Assembly (NCBI RefSeq): GCF_000745955.1
Contig: NZ_KN050786.1
Span: forward strand, 1 to 64,000
Direction of reading: 5' to 3'
Length of the DNA stretch: 64,000 nucleotides
DNA from: Alysiella crassa DSM 2578
GTDB lineage: Bacteria; Pseudomonadota; Gammaproteobacteria; Burkholderiales; Neisseriaceae
The notes beneath the pieces were generated by a model, which saw nothing but the letters and a program-made list of their open reading frames with translations, did no database searches and was not told the origin of the DNA. This document shows, piece by piece, positions 46,466 through 56,468 of the stretch (position 1 is the stretch's first letter; each line of letters opens with the position of its first letter). A program made the translations under genes and the position numbers.

Positions 46466-47338
46466 TTAGGCGCGTGGATGGTGTTGTTCTACAATGTGTT
46501 TTAGTCGCTCATTGGCAACATGGGTGTAAATCTGTGTAGTGGCAATGTCGGCGTGTCCCAGCAACATTTGCACGGTACGCAAATCCGCGCCATGATTGAC
46601 CAAATGGGTGGCAAACGCATGGCGCAAACTGTGTGGCGATAGCGATTTTATGCCAACCAAATCAGCATATTGTTTTACAATCAGCCATGCCAATTGGCGC
46701 GTAATCCCTGTTTTTTTTTGACTGACAAATAGGGCATCGCAACGCCGATTTTTCAACAAAAGAGGTCGCCCAAATTGGATATATTGTCCAATCCAATGCA
46801 CCGCTTCTTCACCAAGTGGCACAATGCGCTGTTTGTCGCCTTTACCGATGGTATTGACTAAACCATTGTTTAGATTGACCTCATCGCTGCGTAATTTGAC
46901 GGCTTCGCTCACGCGCAAACCTGTGGCGTACATCAATTCCAGTAAGGCTTTGTCGCGCAAACCGTGTGGCGTGTCCAAATCGGGCGCGTTGAGCAGGTCG
47001 TCAATTTGTTGTTCGGTGATGATTTTGGGCAGGGTGTGCGGGGTTTTGTTGGCTTTTAAATCGCGGGTGGGATTGTCTTCGCGCTGCGCGGTTTCTGCCA
47101 GCCAACCATACAGCCGCTTGACCGCCGACAAAGCGCGTGCCTGTGAACGTGGCTGTTCATCGGGCGCGTACACCGCCGCCGCCAAATCCACCGCGTTTGC
47201 CGTCCAAAAATCCAATTCTTGTTCGGAAAGACGGGTGGCGATTTTGTGTAAATCACGGCGATAGGCTTCCAAAGTATTGTGGGCAAGTCGTTCTTGTAGC
47301 CAGAGATGTTCTAGTAATTGGTCAATTAAATCAGTCAT
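46466..47338 (-). CDS. xerD: Site-specific tyrosine recombinase XerD
   Basis: A 290-residue tyrosine recombinase for chromosome-dimer resolution at dif with XerC. N-terminal SAM-like domain, then Arg in YATGLRVSEAV, Lys in GKGDKQR, His-x-x-Arg in SPHSLRHAFATH, His in GHADIATTQIYTH with the Tyr nucleophile. Length and isolated position fit XerD rather than a phage integrase. Confidence 0.93.
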   Translation of the reverse strand: MTDLIDQLLEHLWLQERLAHNTLEAYRRDLHKIATRLSEQELDFWTANAVDLAAAVYAPDEQPRSQARALSAVKRLYGWLAETAQREDNPTRDLKANKTPHTLPKIITEQQIDDLLNAPDLDTPHGLRDKALLELMYATGLRVSEAVKLRSDEVNLNNGLVNTIGKGDKQRIVPLGEEAVHWIGQYIQFGRPLLLKNRRCDALFVSQKKTGITRQLAWLIVKQYADLVGIKSLSPHSLRHAFATHLVNHGADLRTVQMLLGHADIATTQIYTHVANERLKHIVEQHHPRA

Positions 47339-47376
47339 TTGGAGCTTTCAGGCTGCCTGAAAATATTACCGTACTA

Positions 47377-48015
47377 TTATTTGAAATAATGAGTTGGATT
47401 AACGTGCTTGCCATTCACACGCAATTCAAAATGCAAAGCCGTGCGCCCATCGCGCCGACCGCTATCGCCCACTTCGGCGATGATTTGTCCTGCTTTGACA
47501 CGTGCGTCCATTGGCACGAGCAGGTTTTCATTATTGGCATAAGCGGTTATGGTCGTATTGCTGTGGCGAATGAGCAGCATTTTGCCGTAATGTGGCACAG
47601 TGCTGCCTGAATAAATTACCACGCCATCTGCGGCGGCATGTACCAGCGTGCCGCGTTCTGCGGCGATGTCAATGCCTTTGCTGGTGTTGCTGTAGTTTTG
47701 AATGATTTTGCCTTTGACGGGCATGTGTAAACTGAATGTTTTGCCAGCATTGTTTGGTGCGATTTTATGATTATATGGTGGGCGGATAATCAGTTTATCG
47801 CCCACATGAATGGTGTCGCTGCTTAAATTATTCCAACGGCGCAAATCTGCCACATTCACGCGAAAACGCTGTGAAATGCGCGTCAGCGTGTCGCCCGTTT
47901 GGATGCAGTATTGCCCCGCAGGTGGGTTGGTGCAGGGGCGGCGTGAATTGCCATCGCCTGCACAAGCGGCGAGTAGGGCGGTGGTGGTGAGTAAAATAAA
48001 GCTGTTTTTTATCAT
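47377..48015 (-). CDS. nlpD: NlpD-like lipoprotein: LysM and degenerate LytM/M23 domain
   Basis: A 212-residue lipoprotein (lipobox LLAAC). LysM region at about 35-75 (YCIQTGDTLTRISQRFRVN), then an M23-like domain from about 95. The position of the first zinc ligand His reads SKGIDIAAERG, as in NlpD, which is enzymatically dead and activates amidases; the later LHFELRVNGKHVNPTHYF is kept. So it is probably an amidase activator in cell separation. It lies just upstream of xerD. The inner Met at MIKNSF gives a clean signal peptide. Confidence 0.82.
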   Translation of the reverse strand: MIKNSFILLTTTALLAACAGDGNSRRPCTNPPAGQYCIQTGDTLTRISQRFRVNVADLRRWNNLSSDTIHVGDKLIIRPPYNHKIAPNNAGKTFSLHMPVKGKIIQNYSNTSKGIDIAAERGTLVHAAADGVVIYSGSTVPHYGKMLLIRHSNTTITAYANNENLLVPMDARVKAGQIIAEVGDSGRRDGRTALHFELRVNGKHVNPTHYFK

Positions 48016-48167
48016 GATGTTGTTTCTCTGTTTATGCAATTTGGGTTAAGGAAATTATCTGTTTTCAGGTAGCCTGAAAGCCATCAATGGTAACAAATTT
48101 TGGGCAGTCGTGCAGTTTATGATATAGTTTCTACTCTAAAAATTGAGCGAAAATAAGGTTTAATGAT

Positions 48168-48788
48168 ATGAAAATTCACACAAAAATTTGCGGTATCACG
48201 CGCAGCGAAGATGCGCTAAAGGCGGCGGCTTTGGGGGTGGATGCGCTGGGTTTTGTCTTTTTTGCGGGCAGCAAACGCGCCATCACGCCCGAAGCCGCCA
48301 AGCCCATTATTCAACAATTGCCGCCATTTGTGAGTGCGGTGGGCTTGTTTGTGAATGAGACGGCGGAAAATATCCAAAAAATTCTGCAAACCGTGCCATT
48401 GGATATTTTGCAATTTCACGGTGATGAGTCGCCCGAATTTTGTCGCCAATTTCATCGCCCCTATTTAAAAGCGGTGCGCGTGCGTTCGGAGGCGGATGTG
48501 CTGGACGCGTTGGAAAAATATGATGACGCGCGGGCGGTACTTTTTGATGCCTATGTGGTGGGTGAATACGGTGGTACAGGTCATGCTTTTGATTGGACGA
48601 TGTTGCCTGATGATTTGGGTGCACGCTGGATTTTGTCGGGGGGGCTGAATGTGGACAATCTGGCGGCGGCTTTGGCGCAAACGGGCGCGGTGGCGGTGGA
48701 CGTGTCTAGTGGTGTGGAACAATCGGCTGGTGTGAAATCGCCCGAATTGATGGCAAAATTTCTTTCTATTTGTCAATCAAAAACTTAA
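48168..48788 (+). CDS. trpF: Phosphoribosylanthranilate isomerase
   Basis: A 206-residue TrpF barrel: KICGITRSEDAL (catalytic Cys), LQFHGDESPEFC, DAYVVGEYGGTGHAFDW, ILSGGLNVDN and AVDVSSGVEQSAGVKS. It catalyses the third-last step of tryptophan synthesis. No other trp genes are adjacent. Confidence 0.96.
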   Translation: MKIHTKICGITRSEDALKAAALGVDALGFVFFAGSKRAITPEAAKPIIQQLPPFVSAVGLFVNETAENIQKILQTVPLDILQFHGDESPEFCRQFHRPYLKAVRVRSEADVLDALEKYDDARAVLFDAYVVGEYGGTGHAFDWTMLPDDLGARWILSGGLNVDNLAAALAQTGAVAVDVSSGVEQSAGVKSPELMAKFLSICQSKT

Positions 48789-48830
48789 ATGGTTTACACT
48801 TTTGTTGCAAAATATTCTCAATTATAATGG

Positions 48831-48868
48831 ATTCAGGCAGCCTGAAAGCGTTTTCAGGCTGCCTGAAT
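48831..48868 (+). terminator. Uptake-sequence hairpin between trpF and the ABC exporter gene
   Basis: ATTCAGGCAGCCTGAAA and TTTCAGGCTGCCTGAAT around GCGT, followed by T residues. Confidence 0.6.
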
Positions 48869-48903
48869 TTTTATCTCCCATCATTAATTATTGAAATAAA
48901 ATC

Positions 48904-50682
48904 ATGCAAAAATGGCAAATTGAATTGTATAACACGCCCTTATGGTTATTGAAAACCTTTGCGGGGGTATTGTTGGCGTGTCTTATCCTGATTTTTTGGG
49001 TGGGCAAAACGCGTTTTGGTGTGCAATTTCGCCATGTTTTAACGCTGTGTTTGGACAAAAAAACGCTGTTTCGTGTGTTGTTGATGATTGCGGCGATGAT
49101 AATTTTATTGCTGACGGAAGTGCGTTTAAATGTATTAAGTACCTTTATGTCCAATGGTTTATATACATCTATGCAGGATTTGAATGTGAATGCGTTTTGG
49201 GTATTTGCGGCGATGAATGCGGCGGTGGTTTTGTTGCGGACGTTTAATGGCGCGGTGAATGATTTTTTTGACCAAGCCCTTGAGATTAAATGGTCGGAGC
49301 GGCTGAATGCGGTGCTGGTGGCGCGCTGGTTGGCAGACAAAAACTATTACCGCCTGCAAATGCTGCGCCATACGCCCGATAATATTGATCAACGTATTCA
49401 ACAAGATGTACAGGACTTTATTCACAATACCATTGAATTTGTGCGTGGCATGCTCAATTCGGTGATTTCGTCTATGGAGTTTGCGGTGGTGCTGTGGGGG
49501 CTGGCTGGGGTGCTGACGGTGTTTGGGGTCAATATTCCGCATGGGATTGTTTTCTTTGTGTTTATTTTTGTGATTGTGGCGACTGTGGTGGTGATGTGGA
49601 TAGGTAAACCATTGATTCAATACAATTATGAAAATGAGCGATTGAACGGCGATTATCGCTATTCCCTGATTCGGGTGCGCGACCATGCGGAGAGTGTGGC
49701 GTTTTATCATGGCGAATCGGCGGAGCATTTGCGTTTATCACAACGTTTTGTTTTGATTATTCAAAATCGTTGGCGCATGGCGCGACAAAGTGTGGGTTTG
49801 AGTGGTTTTAACGATATGTTTAGCCAAGCGGTGCAATTATTGCCGATTATTTTGCAAGCACCGCGCCTGTTTGCGGGGCAAATTAAATTGGGCGATATTC
49901 AGCAAACGGTGCAAACCTTTGCGCGATTGCAACGCGCTTTGTCGTTTTTTCGCTTATTTTATGAGCAATTTACTGCATATCGGGCGCGTTTGGAGCGTTT
50001 GAGCGGATTTTTGGCGAGCATGGAAAAAGAAGCAGCAATCGCCCACGCGCAACGCGAAACGGTTTCAGGCTGCCTGAAATTATCAGACGTAAGCCTATTG
50101 CGCCCCAATGGGGAAATTTTATTAAATAACATTCATTTAAGCGTAGGGCAGGGCGAAAGTTTATTGATTAAAGGCAAATCGGGTTGTGGCAAAACATCTT
50201 TATTGCGAATGTTGGCGGGGCTGTGGACGTTTGGCGGTTCGGGCAAAGTGTTTGCGCCTGATTTTGCTGAAACCATGTTTGTGCCGCAACGCGCTTATGT
50301 GCCGCAGGGTACGCTGCGCGAAGCGGTGTGTTATCCCGATTTGCAGACGAGTGAAGCGGAATTGCATGCGGTTTTGCGTGAATGTGAATTGGCGCATTTG
50401 ATTGATTTTTTGGATAAATCTAAAGATTGGCAACATTTATTGTCGTTGGGCGAATTGCAGCGCATTGCTTTTGCGCGAATTTTTTTGGCGCGACCCAAAT
50501 TGATTTTGCTGGACGAAGCCACCGCCGCATTAGACGAAGCCACCGAAGCACAATTATATGATTTAATGAAACAAAAATTGCCTGATAGCATTATCGTCAG
50601 TATTGGGCACCGCAGCACGTTGGCGGCATTTCATGATGACAGTGTGGACGTGAGTGGGTGTTGTGGGGTGCGTGAAACATAA
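48904..50682 (+). CDS. ABC transporter fused permease-ATPase (SbmA/YddA-like)
   Basis: A 592-residue half-transporter: five or six membrane segments in residues 15-320, with the ABC_membrane_2 signature region (LEIKWSERLNAVLVARWL, NPDNIDQRI-like), then an ATPase with Walker A GKSGCGKTS, signature LSLGELQR, and Walker B LILLDEATAALDE. The type is related to peroxisomal ABCD and bacterial YddA/BacA-like proteins that move peptides or cobalamin-like compounds; the substrate is unknown. An uptake sequence encodes VSGCLKLS at the domain junction. Confidence 0.88.
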   Translation: MQKWQIELYNTPLWLLKTFAGVLLACLILIFWVGKTRFGVQFRHVLTLCLDKKTLFRVLLMIAAMIILLLTEVRLNVLSTFMSNGLYTSMQDLNVNAFWVFAAMNAAVVLLRTFNGAVNDFFDQALEIKWSERLNAVLVARWLADKNYYRLQMLRHTPDNIDQRIQQDVQDFIHNTIEFVRGMLNSVISSMEFAVVLWGLAGVLTVFGVNIPHGIVFFVFIFVIVATVVVMWIGKPLIQYNYENERLNGDYRYSLIRVRDHAESVAFYHGESAEHLRLSQRFVLIIQNRWRMARQSVGLSGFNDMFSQAVQLLPIILQAPRLFAGQIKLGDIQQTVQTFARLQRALSFFRLFYEQFTAYRARLERLSGFLASMEKEAAIAHAQRETVSGCLKLSDVSLLRPNGEILLNNIHLSVGQGESLLIKGKSGCGKTSLLRMLAGLWTFGGSGKVFAPDFAETMFVPQRAYVPQGTLREAVCYPDLQTSEAELHAVLRECELAHLIDFLDKSKDWQHLLSLGELQRIAFARIFLARPKLILLDEATAALDEATEAQLYDLMKQKLPDSIIVSIGHRSTLAAFHDDSVDVSGCCGVRET

Positions 50683-50686
50683 TATT

Positions 50687-50714
50687 AGGCAGCCTGAAAT
50701 TTTTCAGGCTGCCT
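50687..50714. terminator. Bidirectional uptake-sequence terminator
   Basis: AGGCAGCCTGAAA and TTTCAGGCTGCCT, then GAATATTTTTTT, between the convergent ABC exporter and thrC. Confidence 0.7.
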
Positions 50715-50748
50715 GAATATTTTTTTAAATCAATTCATTATCTAATGA

Positions 50749-52161
50749 TTAATTATCTAATTTTTCCCGAATAATCATTTTCACCACATCGGCATTGTTT
50801 GGCACGACTTGCACGCGCTGCGGCAAATCTTCCAAACCCGCCAATTTGGCTGGGCGCGGAATCGCCACATCGCCAACGGCTTCACGAATCGTCTCGTCAA
50901 ATTTCGCTGCCAATGCGGTTTCCAAGCAAATAATGGTTTCGTCTGGCAAACGCACTTCACGCGCCACTTTCACGCCGTCTGCGGTGTGTGGGTCAATTAA
51001 TTCGCCATCGGTTTCAAAGACTTGCTTGATGGTCGCCAAACGGTCGCGGTGTAAACTTTTGCCCGACACAAAACCATATTGTTCCCGAATTTCAGGCAGC
51101 CTGAACGCCAAATTGAAGCCTTTGCCCGTTCCCACTTCCGCCCACAAACTTGCCACTTCGCTGCTGTCGCGTTCCATTAAATCACAAATAAAGCGTTCAA
51201 AATTAGAGGCTTTGCTGATGTCCATAGAGGGGCTGGAGGTTACATAAGTGTGTTCGGTATTGCGCGGACGGTATTCGCCCGTTTTGAAAAATTGGTCAAG
51301 CACGTCATTTTCATTGGTGGCGACAATTAAGCGTTTGATGGGCAAACCCATTTGTTTGGCGATATGCCCCGCGCAGACATTGCCGAAATTGCCGCTTGGC
51401 ACGCAGAAGCTGACTTCTTGGCGATTGTTTTCGGTGGCGCGGAAATAGCCTGCGAAATAGTAAACCACTTGCGCGACAATTCGCCCCCAGTTAATGCTGT
51501 TTACTGTGCCGATGTGGTATTTTTCTTTGAAACTGTGGTCGTTTTGTACGGCTTTGACAATGTCTTGGCAGTCGTCAAACATGCCTTTTACGGCGATATT
51601 GACAATGTTTTCGTCTTGTAAACTGAACATTTGGGCGCGTTGGAAAGCGGACATTTTGCCTTCGGGCGAGAGCATAAACACGTTTACGCCTTTTTTGCCA
51701 CGCAAAGCGTATTCGGCAGCAGAGCCTGTGTCGCCACTGGTTGCGCCTAAAATATTTAACTGTTTGTTTTGTTTATTTAATACATATTCAAACATATTGC
51801 CCAAAAATTGCATTGCCATATCTTTAAACGCGAGCGTGGGACCATTGGACAGGGCTTGAATTTTAATGCCGTCCGACAGGGTACGCACGGGCGTGATGTC
51901 GGGCGTGCCAAAGGTTTCTTCGGTGTAGGTGCGCGAAATAATGTTGTGCAAATCTTCGGCAGGAATATCGGTAGCAAATAGGCTGATGATTTCAAAAGCC
52001 AAATTTTTGTAACTCAAATTGCGCCAATTCGCCAACATGGTTTCGGAAACCACAGGATATTCTTCAGGCAGCATTAAACCACCATCGGGGGCTAATCCCA
52101 TTAACAAAATATCGCTGAAGGTTTTGCGCTCGGTTTGTCCGCGTGTGCTGATGTAGTGCAT
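50749..52161 (-). CDS. thrC: Threonine synthase
   Basis: A 470-residue PLP enzyme making threonine from O-phosphohomoserine. MHYISTRGQ start, PLP Lys in TLAFKDMAMQFLG, and GATSGDTGSAAEYAL. The length fits the long ThrC class. An in-frame uptake sequence encodes AFRLPEIRE. No other thr genes adjacent. Confidence 0.96.
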   Translation of the reverse strand: MHYISTRGQTERKTFSDILLMGLAPDGGLMLPEEYPVVSETMLANWRNLSYKNLAFEIISLFATDIPAEDLHNIISRTYTEETFGTPDITPVRTLSDGIKIQALSNGPTLAFKDMAMQFLGNMFEYVLNKQNKQLNILGATSGDTGSAAEYALRGKKGVNVFMLSPEGKMSAFQRAQMFSLQDENIVNIAVKGMFDDCQDIVKAVQNDHSFKEKYHIGTVNSINWGRIVAQVVYYFAGYFRATENNRQEVSFCVPSGNFGNVCAGHIAKQMGLPIKRLIVATNENDVLDQFFKTGEYRPRNTEHTYVTSSPSMDISKASNFERFICDLMERDSSEVASLWAEVGTGKGFNLAFRLPEIREQYGFVSGKSLHRDRLATIKQVFETDGELIDPHTADGVKVAREVRLPDETIICLETALAAKFDETIREAVGDVAIPRPAKLAGLEDLPQRVQVVPNNADVVKMIIREKLDN

Positions 52162-52240
52162 GATTGGGGTCTCGTTGAATAACTGGTTGAATAAATAGCT
52201 GGAGAATAAATTTCAGGCTGCCTGAAAAATAGGCATTGCC

Positions 52241-52300
52241 GTAGGGTGGGTGTAAACCCACCATTTTGTTGAATATCAACAATTTTGGTGGGTTTACTAC
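52241..52300. repeat. Hairpin repeat with GTAGGGTGGGT ends
   Basis: GTAGGGTGGGTGTAAACCCACC and GGTGGGTTTACTAC arms around TTTGTTGAATATCAACAA. Right of it, AGGGTACTGCAAGGCAGCCTG looks like a worn end of the TTCAGTACACGAC family, so this may be a diverged member. Between thrC and a lipoprotein gene. Confidence 0.6.
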
Positions 52301-52349
52301 GTCAGATTGACACGTTTTTTTATAGGGTACTGCAAGGCAGCCTGCAACA

Positions 52350-52805
52350 TTATTTACCCGTAATGCTGTCGGTAAACAAGCGTTTGTAGCAAGCGGTTAC
52401 GGTTTTGGTGGTGATTTCGGTCATCAATTTGGCGCGACCTGTTTCGGTCATCACATTGGCTAAATCGGCGGCGGTGATGTGTTGTGGGGCTTCTTCGCTC
52501 ACGCAACCGCAGATTTTGTCTTCCCATTCGGCTTGTTTTTCTGCCGTCATCAACAGGGCGGCGGTACGCCATTCTTTGCGGGCTTGTAAATTTGTAACAC
52601 ATTGATTATTTACATACATTTTAATCAACCCAGCCGTAATGCTGGGCGATTTGCCTTCGGTGTTGGTTTGATTGTCGCCGCCGTTTACCATGCCGCCCAG
52701 CACCGAACCCACGCCCGCCGCCATATCATTTACCGCGCTGCCCGAACCCGCGCAACCTGCCAACAAAAATGCCGCCAACGCCGCCGCAGAAGTTAATTTT
52801 TTCAT
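52350..52805 (-). CDS. Hypothetical lipoprotein
   Basis: A 151-residue lipoprotein (lipobox FLLAGC, Cys18). A Gly/Ala/Ser-rich stretch follows, then a helical domain with four cysteines (NNQCVTN, KICGCVSEE, TACYKR). No domain recognised; similar small lipoproteins occur in Neisseria. Location presumably periplasmic or outer membrane. Confidence 0.75.
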   Translation of the reverse strand: MKKLTSAAALAAFLLAGCAGSGSAVNDMAAGVGSVLGGMVNGGDNQTNTEGKSPSITAGLIKMYVNNQCVTNLQARKEWRTAALLMTAEKQAEWEDKICGCVSEEAPQHITAADLANVMTETGRAKLMTEITTKTVTACYKRLFTDSITGK

Positions 52806-52933
52806 ACATTATCCTAAAATCAGTTTGTTAAAAGGGAAAAACAAGATTATGCGCATAATCAGGTATAAAAACAAGTTTCAGGCTGCCTGAAATATAAAAT
52901 AATATTTTTATTCAATTATTTAAGATAATTTAT

Positions 52934-53608
52934 TCAGGCTGCCTGCACAATTTGCCACAGCGACCCAATCGCCCAGCCACACACCAACAATCCCGCCACC
53001 AAACGCACCCATTTATGTTGCAAAAAAACACGCAATTGGGCGGCAAACACGCCCATCGCCAACAAATTCGGCAAAGTCCCCAGCCCAAACGCCAACATCA
53101 GCAAACCCCCTTGCGCCGCCGAACCGCTTCCCAGCGCGTACAAAGAAGCGTTGTACACCAAACCACACGGCAGCCAGCCCCACAACACCCCCACCCATAG
53201 GCAGCCTGAAACCGATTGTATGGGTAATAATTTGTTTAATAAGGGATTAATTTTCCGCCAAACAGGTTTGCCCAATAATTCCACTTTCGCCGCCAACGCC
53301 CACACACCCGCCAAATACAAACCCATCAATAATAATAAAATATTCGCCGCCACATGCAAAATCAGTTGAGCCGAACGCGCTTCATCTAATGCCAAACCCA
53401 ATTGCGACAATGCGCCCATCAATGCGCCAATGGCAATATAACTGCTGATTCGTCCAATATTCAGTAATGTAATCAATAAAATACGCGGAATATGGAGCGG
53501 CAATTGTAAGGCAAACGCGCTGCTCAAGCCGCCGCACATGCCCACGCAATGCGTGCCACCAAAAAAACCCAACACAAATAAAGTTAAATAATTAATTTCG
53601 GGAAACAT
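52934..53608 (-). CDS. SafE/UreH-like membrane protein
   Basis: A 224-residue membrane protein of the TauE/SafE (UreH-like) type with about six segments. GGTHCVGMCGG near residue 18 and WGWLPCGLVYNASLYA are the family signatures, with Cys/His/Met that could carry copper; members often assist cytochrome oxidase or metal delivery. An uptake sequence encodes SVSGCLW inside, and another gives the stop with ending QAA. Confidence 0.8.
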   Translation of the reverse strand: MFPEINYLTLFVLGFFGGTHCVGMCGGLSSAFALQLPLHIPRILLITLLNIGRISSYIAIGALMGALSQLGLALDEARSAQLILHVAANILLLLMGLYLAGVWALAAKVELLGKPVWRKINPLLNKLLPIQSVSGCLWVGVLWGWLPCGLVYNASLYALGSGSAAQGGLLMLAFGLGTLPNLLAMGVFAAQLRVFLQHKWVRLVAGLLVCGWAIGSLWQIVQAA

Positions 53609-53685
53609 ATTGATTTTTAAAATAAAAAAATAATGGGTGAATCATTGAATCCACCCACTTTATGATTTTTCAGGCAGCCTGAAAA

Positions 53686-54165
53686 TTAACGCTGATGTCC
53701 AAATGCCGCGTCTTCCGCGCCCACTTCAGGCAAAAACGCCGCCGCCAAACGATGACGTGAATTGGCGGTGGCAATAATAAAACTCAAGTCCACCAATTCT
53801 TCTTCTGTGAAAAAATCTTTAATGTAATCATAATCTTTGCGAGAAACACCATGACCGCATAATTTGGTCAGCAATTCTGTCCATTGCAAGGCGGCGCGTT
53901 CACGGTCGTTGAACAAGTCCGAATCGTACCAAATCGCCAAATGGTGCAAGCGCAAATCGCTTTCGCCCAAATCTTTGGCGATTTTTACATGTTTATCAAC
54001 ATGATACAGGCTGCCATTGATTTGTGCGGCGCGGATTTTAATCAATTCGCGCAATTTGGGTTCAATCGTGTTTTCCGCTAATAAAGTTTCCAATTGGCGA
54101 ATCACATGGTCATAACGACCGCCGATTTCTTTAAACGCCAAACGCGCAGGTTCACGTTTACGCAT
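53686..54165 (-). CDS. AhpD-like (carboxymuconolactone decarboxylase family) protein lacking the redox cysteines
   Basis: A 159-residue all-helical CMD/AhpD-family protein (LRELIKIRAAQINGS, ERAALQWTELLT, LVDLSFIIATANSRHRLA). The usual active site CxxC in the segment NGCxYCVxxH reads NGSLYHVDKH, so both cysteines are replaced (Ser, His) while the His is kept. A peroxidase role is therefore unlikely; it may have a different function or be decaying. No frame damage. Alone between the SafE-like gene and ubiD. Confidence 0.8.
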   Translation of the reverse strand: MRKREPARLAFKEIGGRYDHVIRQLETLLAENTIEPKLRELIKIRAAQINGSLYHVDKHVKIAKDLGESDLRLHHLAIWYDSDLFNDRERAALQWTELLTKLCGHGVSRKDYDYIKDFFTEEELVDLSFIIATANSRHRLAAAFLPEVGAEDAAFGHQR

Positions 54166-54240
54166 GGTTTACTCCTTCGTGAGATGGGTTAAGGGACTGT
54201 TTGTATTATATAGATTTTGTGAATGGGTGTGTTGGGAAAT

Positions 54241-54276
54241 TTCAGGCTGCCTGAAAATATCAGGCAGCCTGAAACA
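54241..54276. terminator. Uptake-sequence hairpin upstream of the AhpD-like gene
   Basis: TTTCAGGCTGCCTGAAAATATCAGGCAGCCTGAAA: two opposed uptake sequences with a tiny loop, in the spacer after ubiD. Confidence 0.5.
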
Positions 54277-54280
54277 CATT

Positions 54281-55759
54281 TCACAAACCCAAATCCGCCC
54301 ACATTTTATCCACTTTCGCCACCGTGTCAGGGTTATGTTTAATTGGCACACCCCACTCGCGGTTGGTTTCGCCCGCCCATTTATTCGTCGCGTCCAAGCC
54401 CATTTTGCCGCCCAAACCGCTCACGGGGCTGGCAAAATCCAAATAATCAATCGGCGTGTTTTCCATCAAAACCGTGTCGCGCACAGGGTCCATGCGCGTG
54501 GTCATCGCCCAGATGACTTGTTTCCAGTCGCGTACGTCAATGTCATTGTCCACCACCACAATGAATTTGGTGTACATAAATTGCCGCAAAAATGACCAGC
54601 AACCCATCATCACGCGCTTGGCGTGTCCCGCGTATTGCTTTTTCATGCTCACGACCGCCATGCGATAGGAACAGGCTTCGGGCGGTAAATAAAAGTCCAC
54701 AATTTCAGGAAATTGCTTTTGCAACAATGGCACAAACACCTCATTCAGAGCCTCGCCCAATACGGCAGGTTCATCGGGCGGTGCGCCTGTGTAGGTGCTG
54801 TGGTAAATGGGGTTTTCGCGCATGGTAATGCGTTCCACCGTGAACACAGGGAAATAATCCTGTTCATTGTAATAGCCCGTGTGGTCGCCATAAGGACCTT
54901 CCAGCGCGACTTCATCGGGGTAAATCACGCCTTCCAACACGATTTCGGCGCGCGCTGGGACGTGCAAATCGTTGCCAATGCACTTGGTCAATTCGGTGCG
55001 CGCGCCACGCAGCAAACCTGCAAATTGGTATTCGCTCAACGTATCGGGAACGGGCGTTACCGCGCCCAAGATGGTGGCAGGGTCGCAACCCAACACCACC
55101 GAAACAGGGTAGGGCTGGTCGGGGAACAGGCGTTTGTGTTCTTGAAAATCCAATGCGCCGCCGCGATGTGCCAACCAACGCATAATCACTTTGTTTTTGC
55201 TCAACACTTGCTGCCTGTAAATGCCCAAGTTTTGGCGTTTTTTGTTGTAACCACGCGTTACGGTCAAGCCCCAAGTAATCAAAGGCGCAACATCGCCCGC
55301 CCAACAATGCTGAATCGGCAAATCGTACAAATTGACATTTTCCCCTTCCAAAACAATTTCTTGGCAAGGGGTGTTTTTGACGATATTCGGTGCCATGCTC
55401 CAAATGTCTTTGAGCAAGGGCAATTTGCTGAATGCGTCTTTTACGCCTTTGGGCGGCTCGGGTTCTTTCAAATATGCCAAGGTTTTGCCGATTTCGCGTA
55501 ATTGGCTGATGTCGCTCGCGCCCATGCCCATGGCAACGCGCTCGGTGGTGCCAAACAAATTTGCCAAAACGGGGTAGGGGTATTTGGTGCCGTCTGCTTT
55601 GACCACGTTTTCAAACAACAAAGCCGCTCCGCCAGCACGCAAAACGCGGTCGCTGATTTCGGTGATTTCCAAATAGGGCGACACGGGGGCGGTGATGCGT
55701 TTGAGTTTGCCTTGTTGTTCAAGGATTTGGATAAATTCGCGTAGGTCTTTGTATTTCAT
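54281..55759 (-). CDS. ubiD: 4-hydroxy-3-polyprenylbenzoate decarboxylase
   Basis: A 492-residue UbiD of ubiquinone synthesis, dependent on prenylated flavin from Ubi[20 protein letters not shown], the conserved QRQ-type region, [20 protein letters not shown] with the catalytic Glu/Asp, and [21 protein letters not shown] follows AGAAAGAAATAAT. Confidence 0.96.
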   Translation of the reverse strand: MKYKDLREFIQILEQQGKLKRITAPVSPYLEITEISDRVLRAGGAALLFENVVKADGTKYPYPVLANLFGTTERVAMGMGASDISQLREIGKTLAYLKEPEPPKGVKDAFSKLPLLKDIWSMAPNIVKNTPCQEIVLEGENVNLYDLPIQHCWAGDVAPLITWGLTVTRGYNKKRQNLGIYRQQVLSKNKVIMRWLAHRGGALDFQEHKRLFPDQPYPVSVVLGCDPATILGAVTPVPDTLSEYQFAGLLRGARTELTKCIGNDLHVPARAEIVLEGVIYPDEVALEGPYGDHTGYYNEQDYFPVFTVERITMRENPIYHSTYTGAPPDEPAVLGEALNEVFVPLLQKQFPEIVDFYLPPEACSYRMAVVSMKKQYAGHAKRVMMGCWSFLRQFMYTKFIVVVDNDIDVRDWKQVIWAMTTRMDPVRDTVLMENTPIDYLDFASPVSGLGGKMGLDATNKWAGETNREWGVPIKHNPDTVAKVDKMWADLGL

Positions 55760-55783
55760 ATTATTTCTTTCTGATTTGAATTT

Positions 55784-56443
55784 TCAGGCTGCCTGAAACT
55801 GATGAATCCATATTTCGCGTTGTGCAGGGTCTTGGGTGGCAATCAATTGTGTGAACAATTTGCTTAATTTCTTCTCATCAATCGCCAAATTGTCCAATGA
55901 TAAATAAGCATTTTGTTGTACCAAATGGGTTTTAAAATAATTTTTCAGATTTTGCCAACTGGATTGTGATTGGGGATTTTCAGGCTGCAATCGTTCGTCA
56001 GACGAAGTGGGACGGTAAACCAAAATGAGAGAAACATTGCCTTTGTAGTTGCGAAACTCAAACGAAGCAATATTGTCCCAAGCCATGCTGATTTGTTCGC
56101 GGTGGCTGCTGATGTTGTAGGCATTGATGGTGATTTGCGGCTTTTTTTGAAACAGATAGATGATATTCCAGTATGTTTGGCGGAATGAAGACAAAATGCC
56201 CCAAAGCAAATTCAAAACCAACATTCCAACAAAAATAAGGAATATGCCCCACTCTGTATCCCATATTTTTTGCAGCCATGCCAACCAATTGATTTCTTTG
56301 AGCATCGGCAACATTTCACGCGCCTGTTGCTGCCATGGGCTGCCGTCAAACCACCAATATAATCCAGCCAATACAAGATACGGCAATAAAATATCAATCA
56401 AAAGACTGATTTTGCTGTGGTAAATATGGATTTCTCTCATCAA
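55784..56443 (-). CDS. Hypothetical membrane protein
   Basis: A 219-residue protein with two membrane segments (about 13-32 and 66-88) and a C-terminal cytoplasmic domain of about 125 residues containing an in-frame uptake-derived LQPEN. The stop and ending QFQAA come from an uptake sequence. Two alternate Met codons at the start. Unknown; it lies between a DUF1176 gene and ubiD on the same strand. Confidence 0.65.
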   Translation of the reverse strand: MMREIHIYHSKISLLIDILLPYLVLAGLYWWFDGSPWQQQAREMLPMLKEINWLAWLQKIWDTEWGIFLIFVGMLVLNLLWGILSSFRQTYWNIIYLFQKKPQITINAYNISSHREQISMAWDNIASFEFRNYKGNVSLILVYRPTSSDERLQPENPQSQSSWQNLKNYFKTHLVQQNAYLSLDNLAIDEKKLSKLFTQLIATQDPAQREIWIHQFQAA

Positions 56444-56468
56444 AAAAACCTTTCAGGCTGCCTGAACA

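Noticed and set aside
46466-47338. The tyrosine recombinase as a phage or island integrase
   Set aside because: Length, motif set and housekeeping neighbours fit XerD; no att repeats, tRNA or phage genes nearby.
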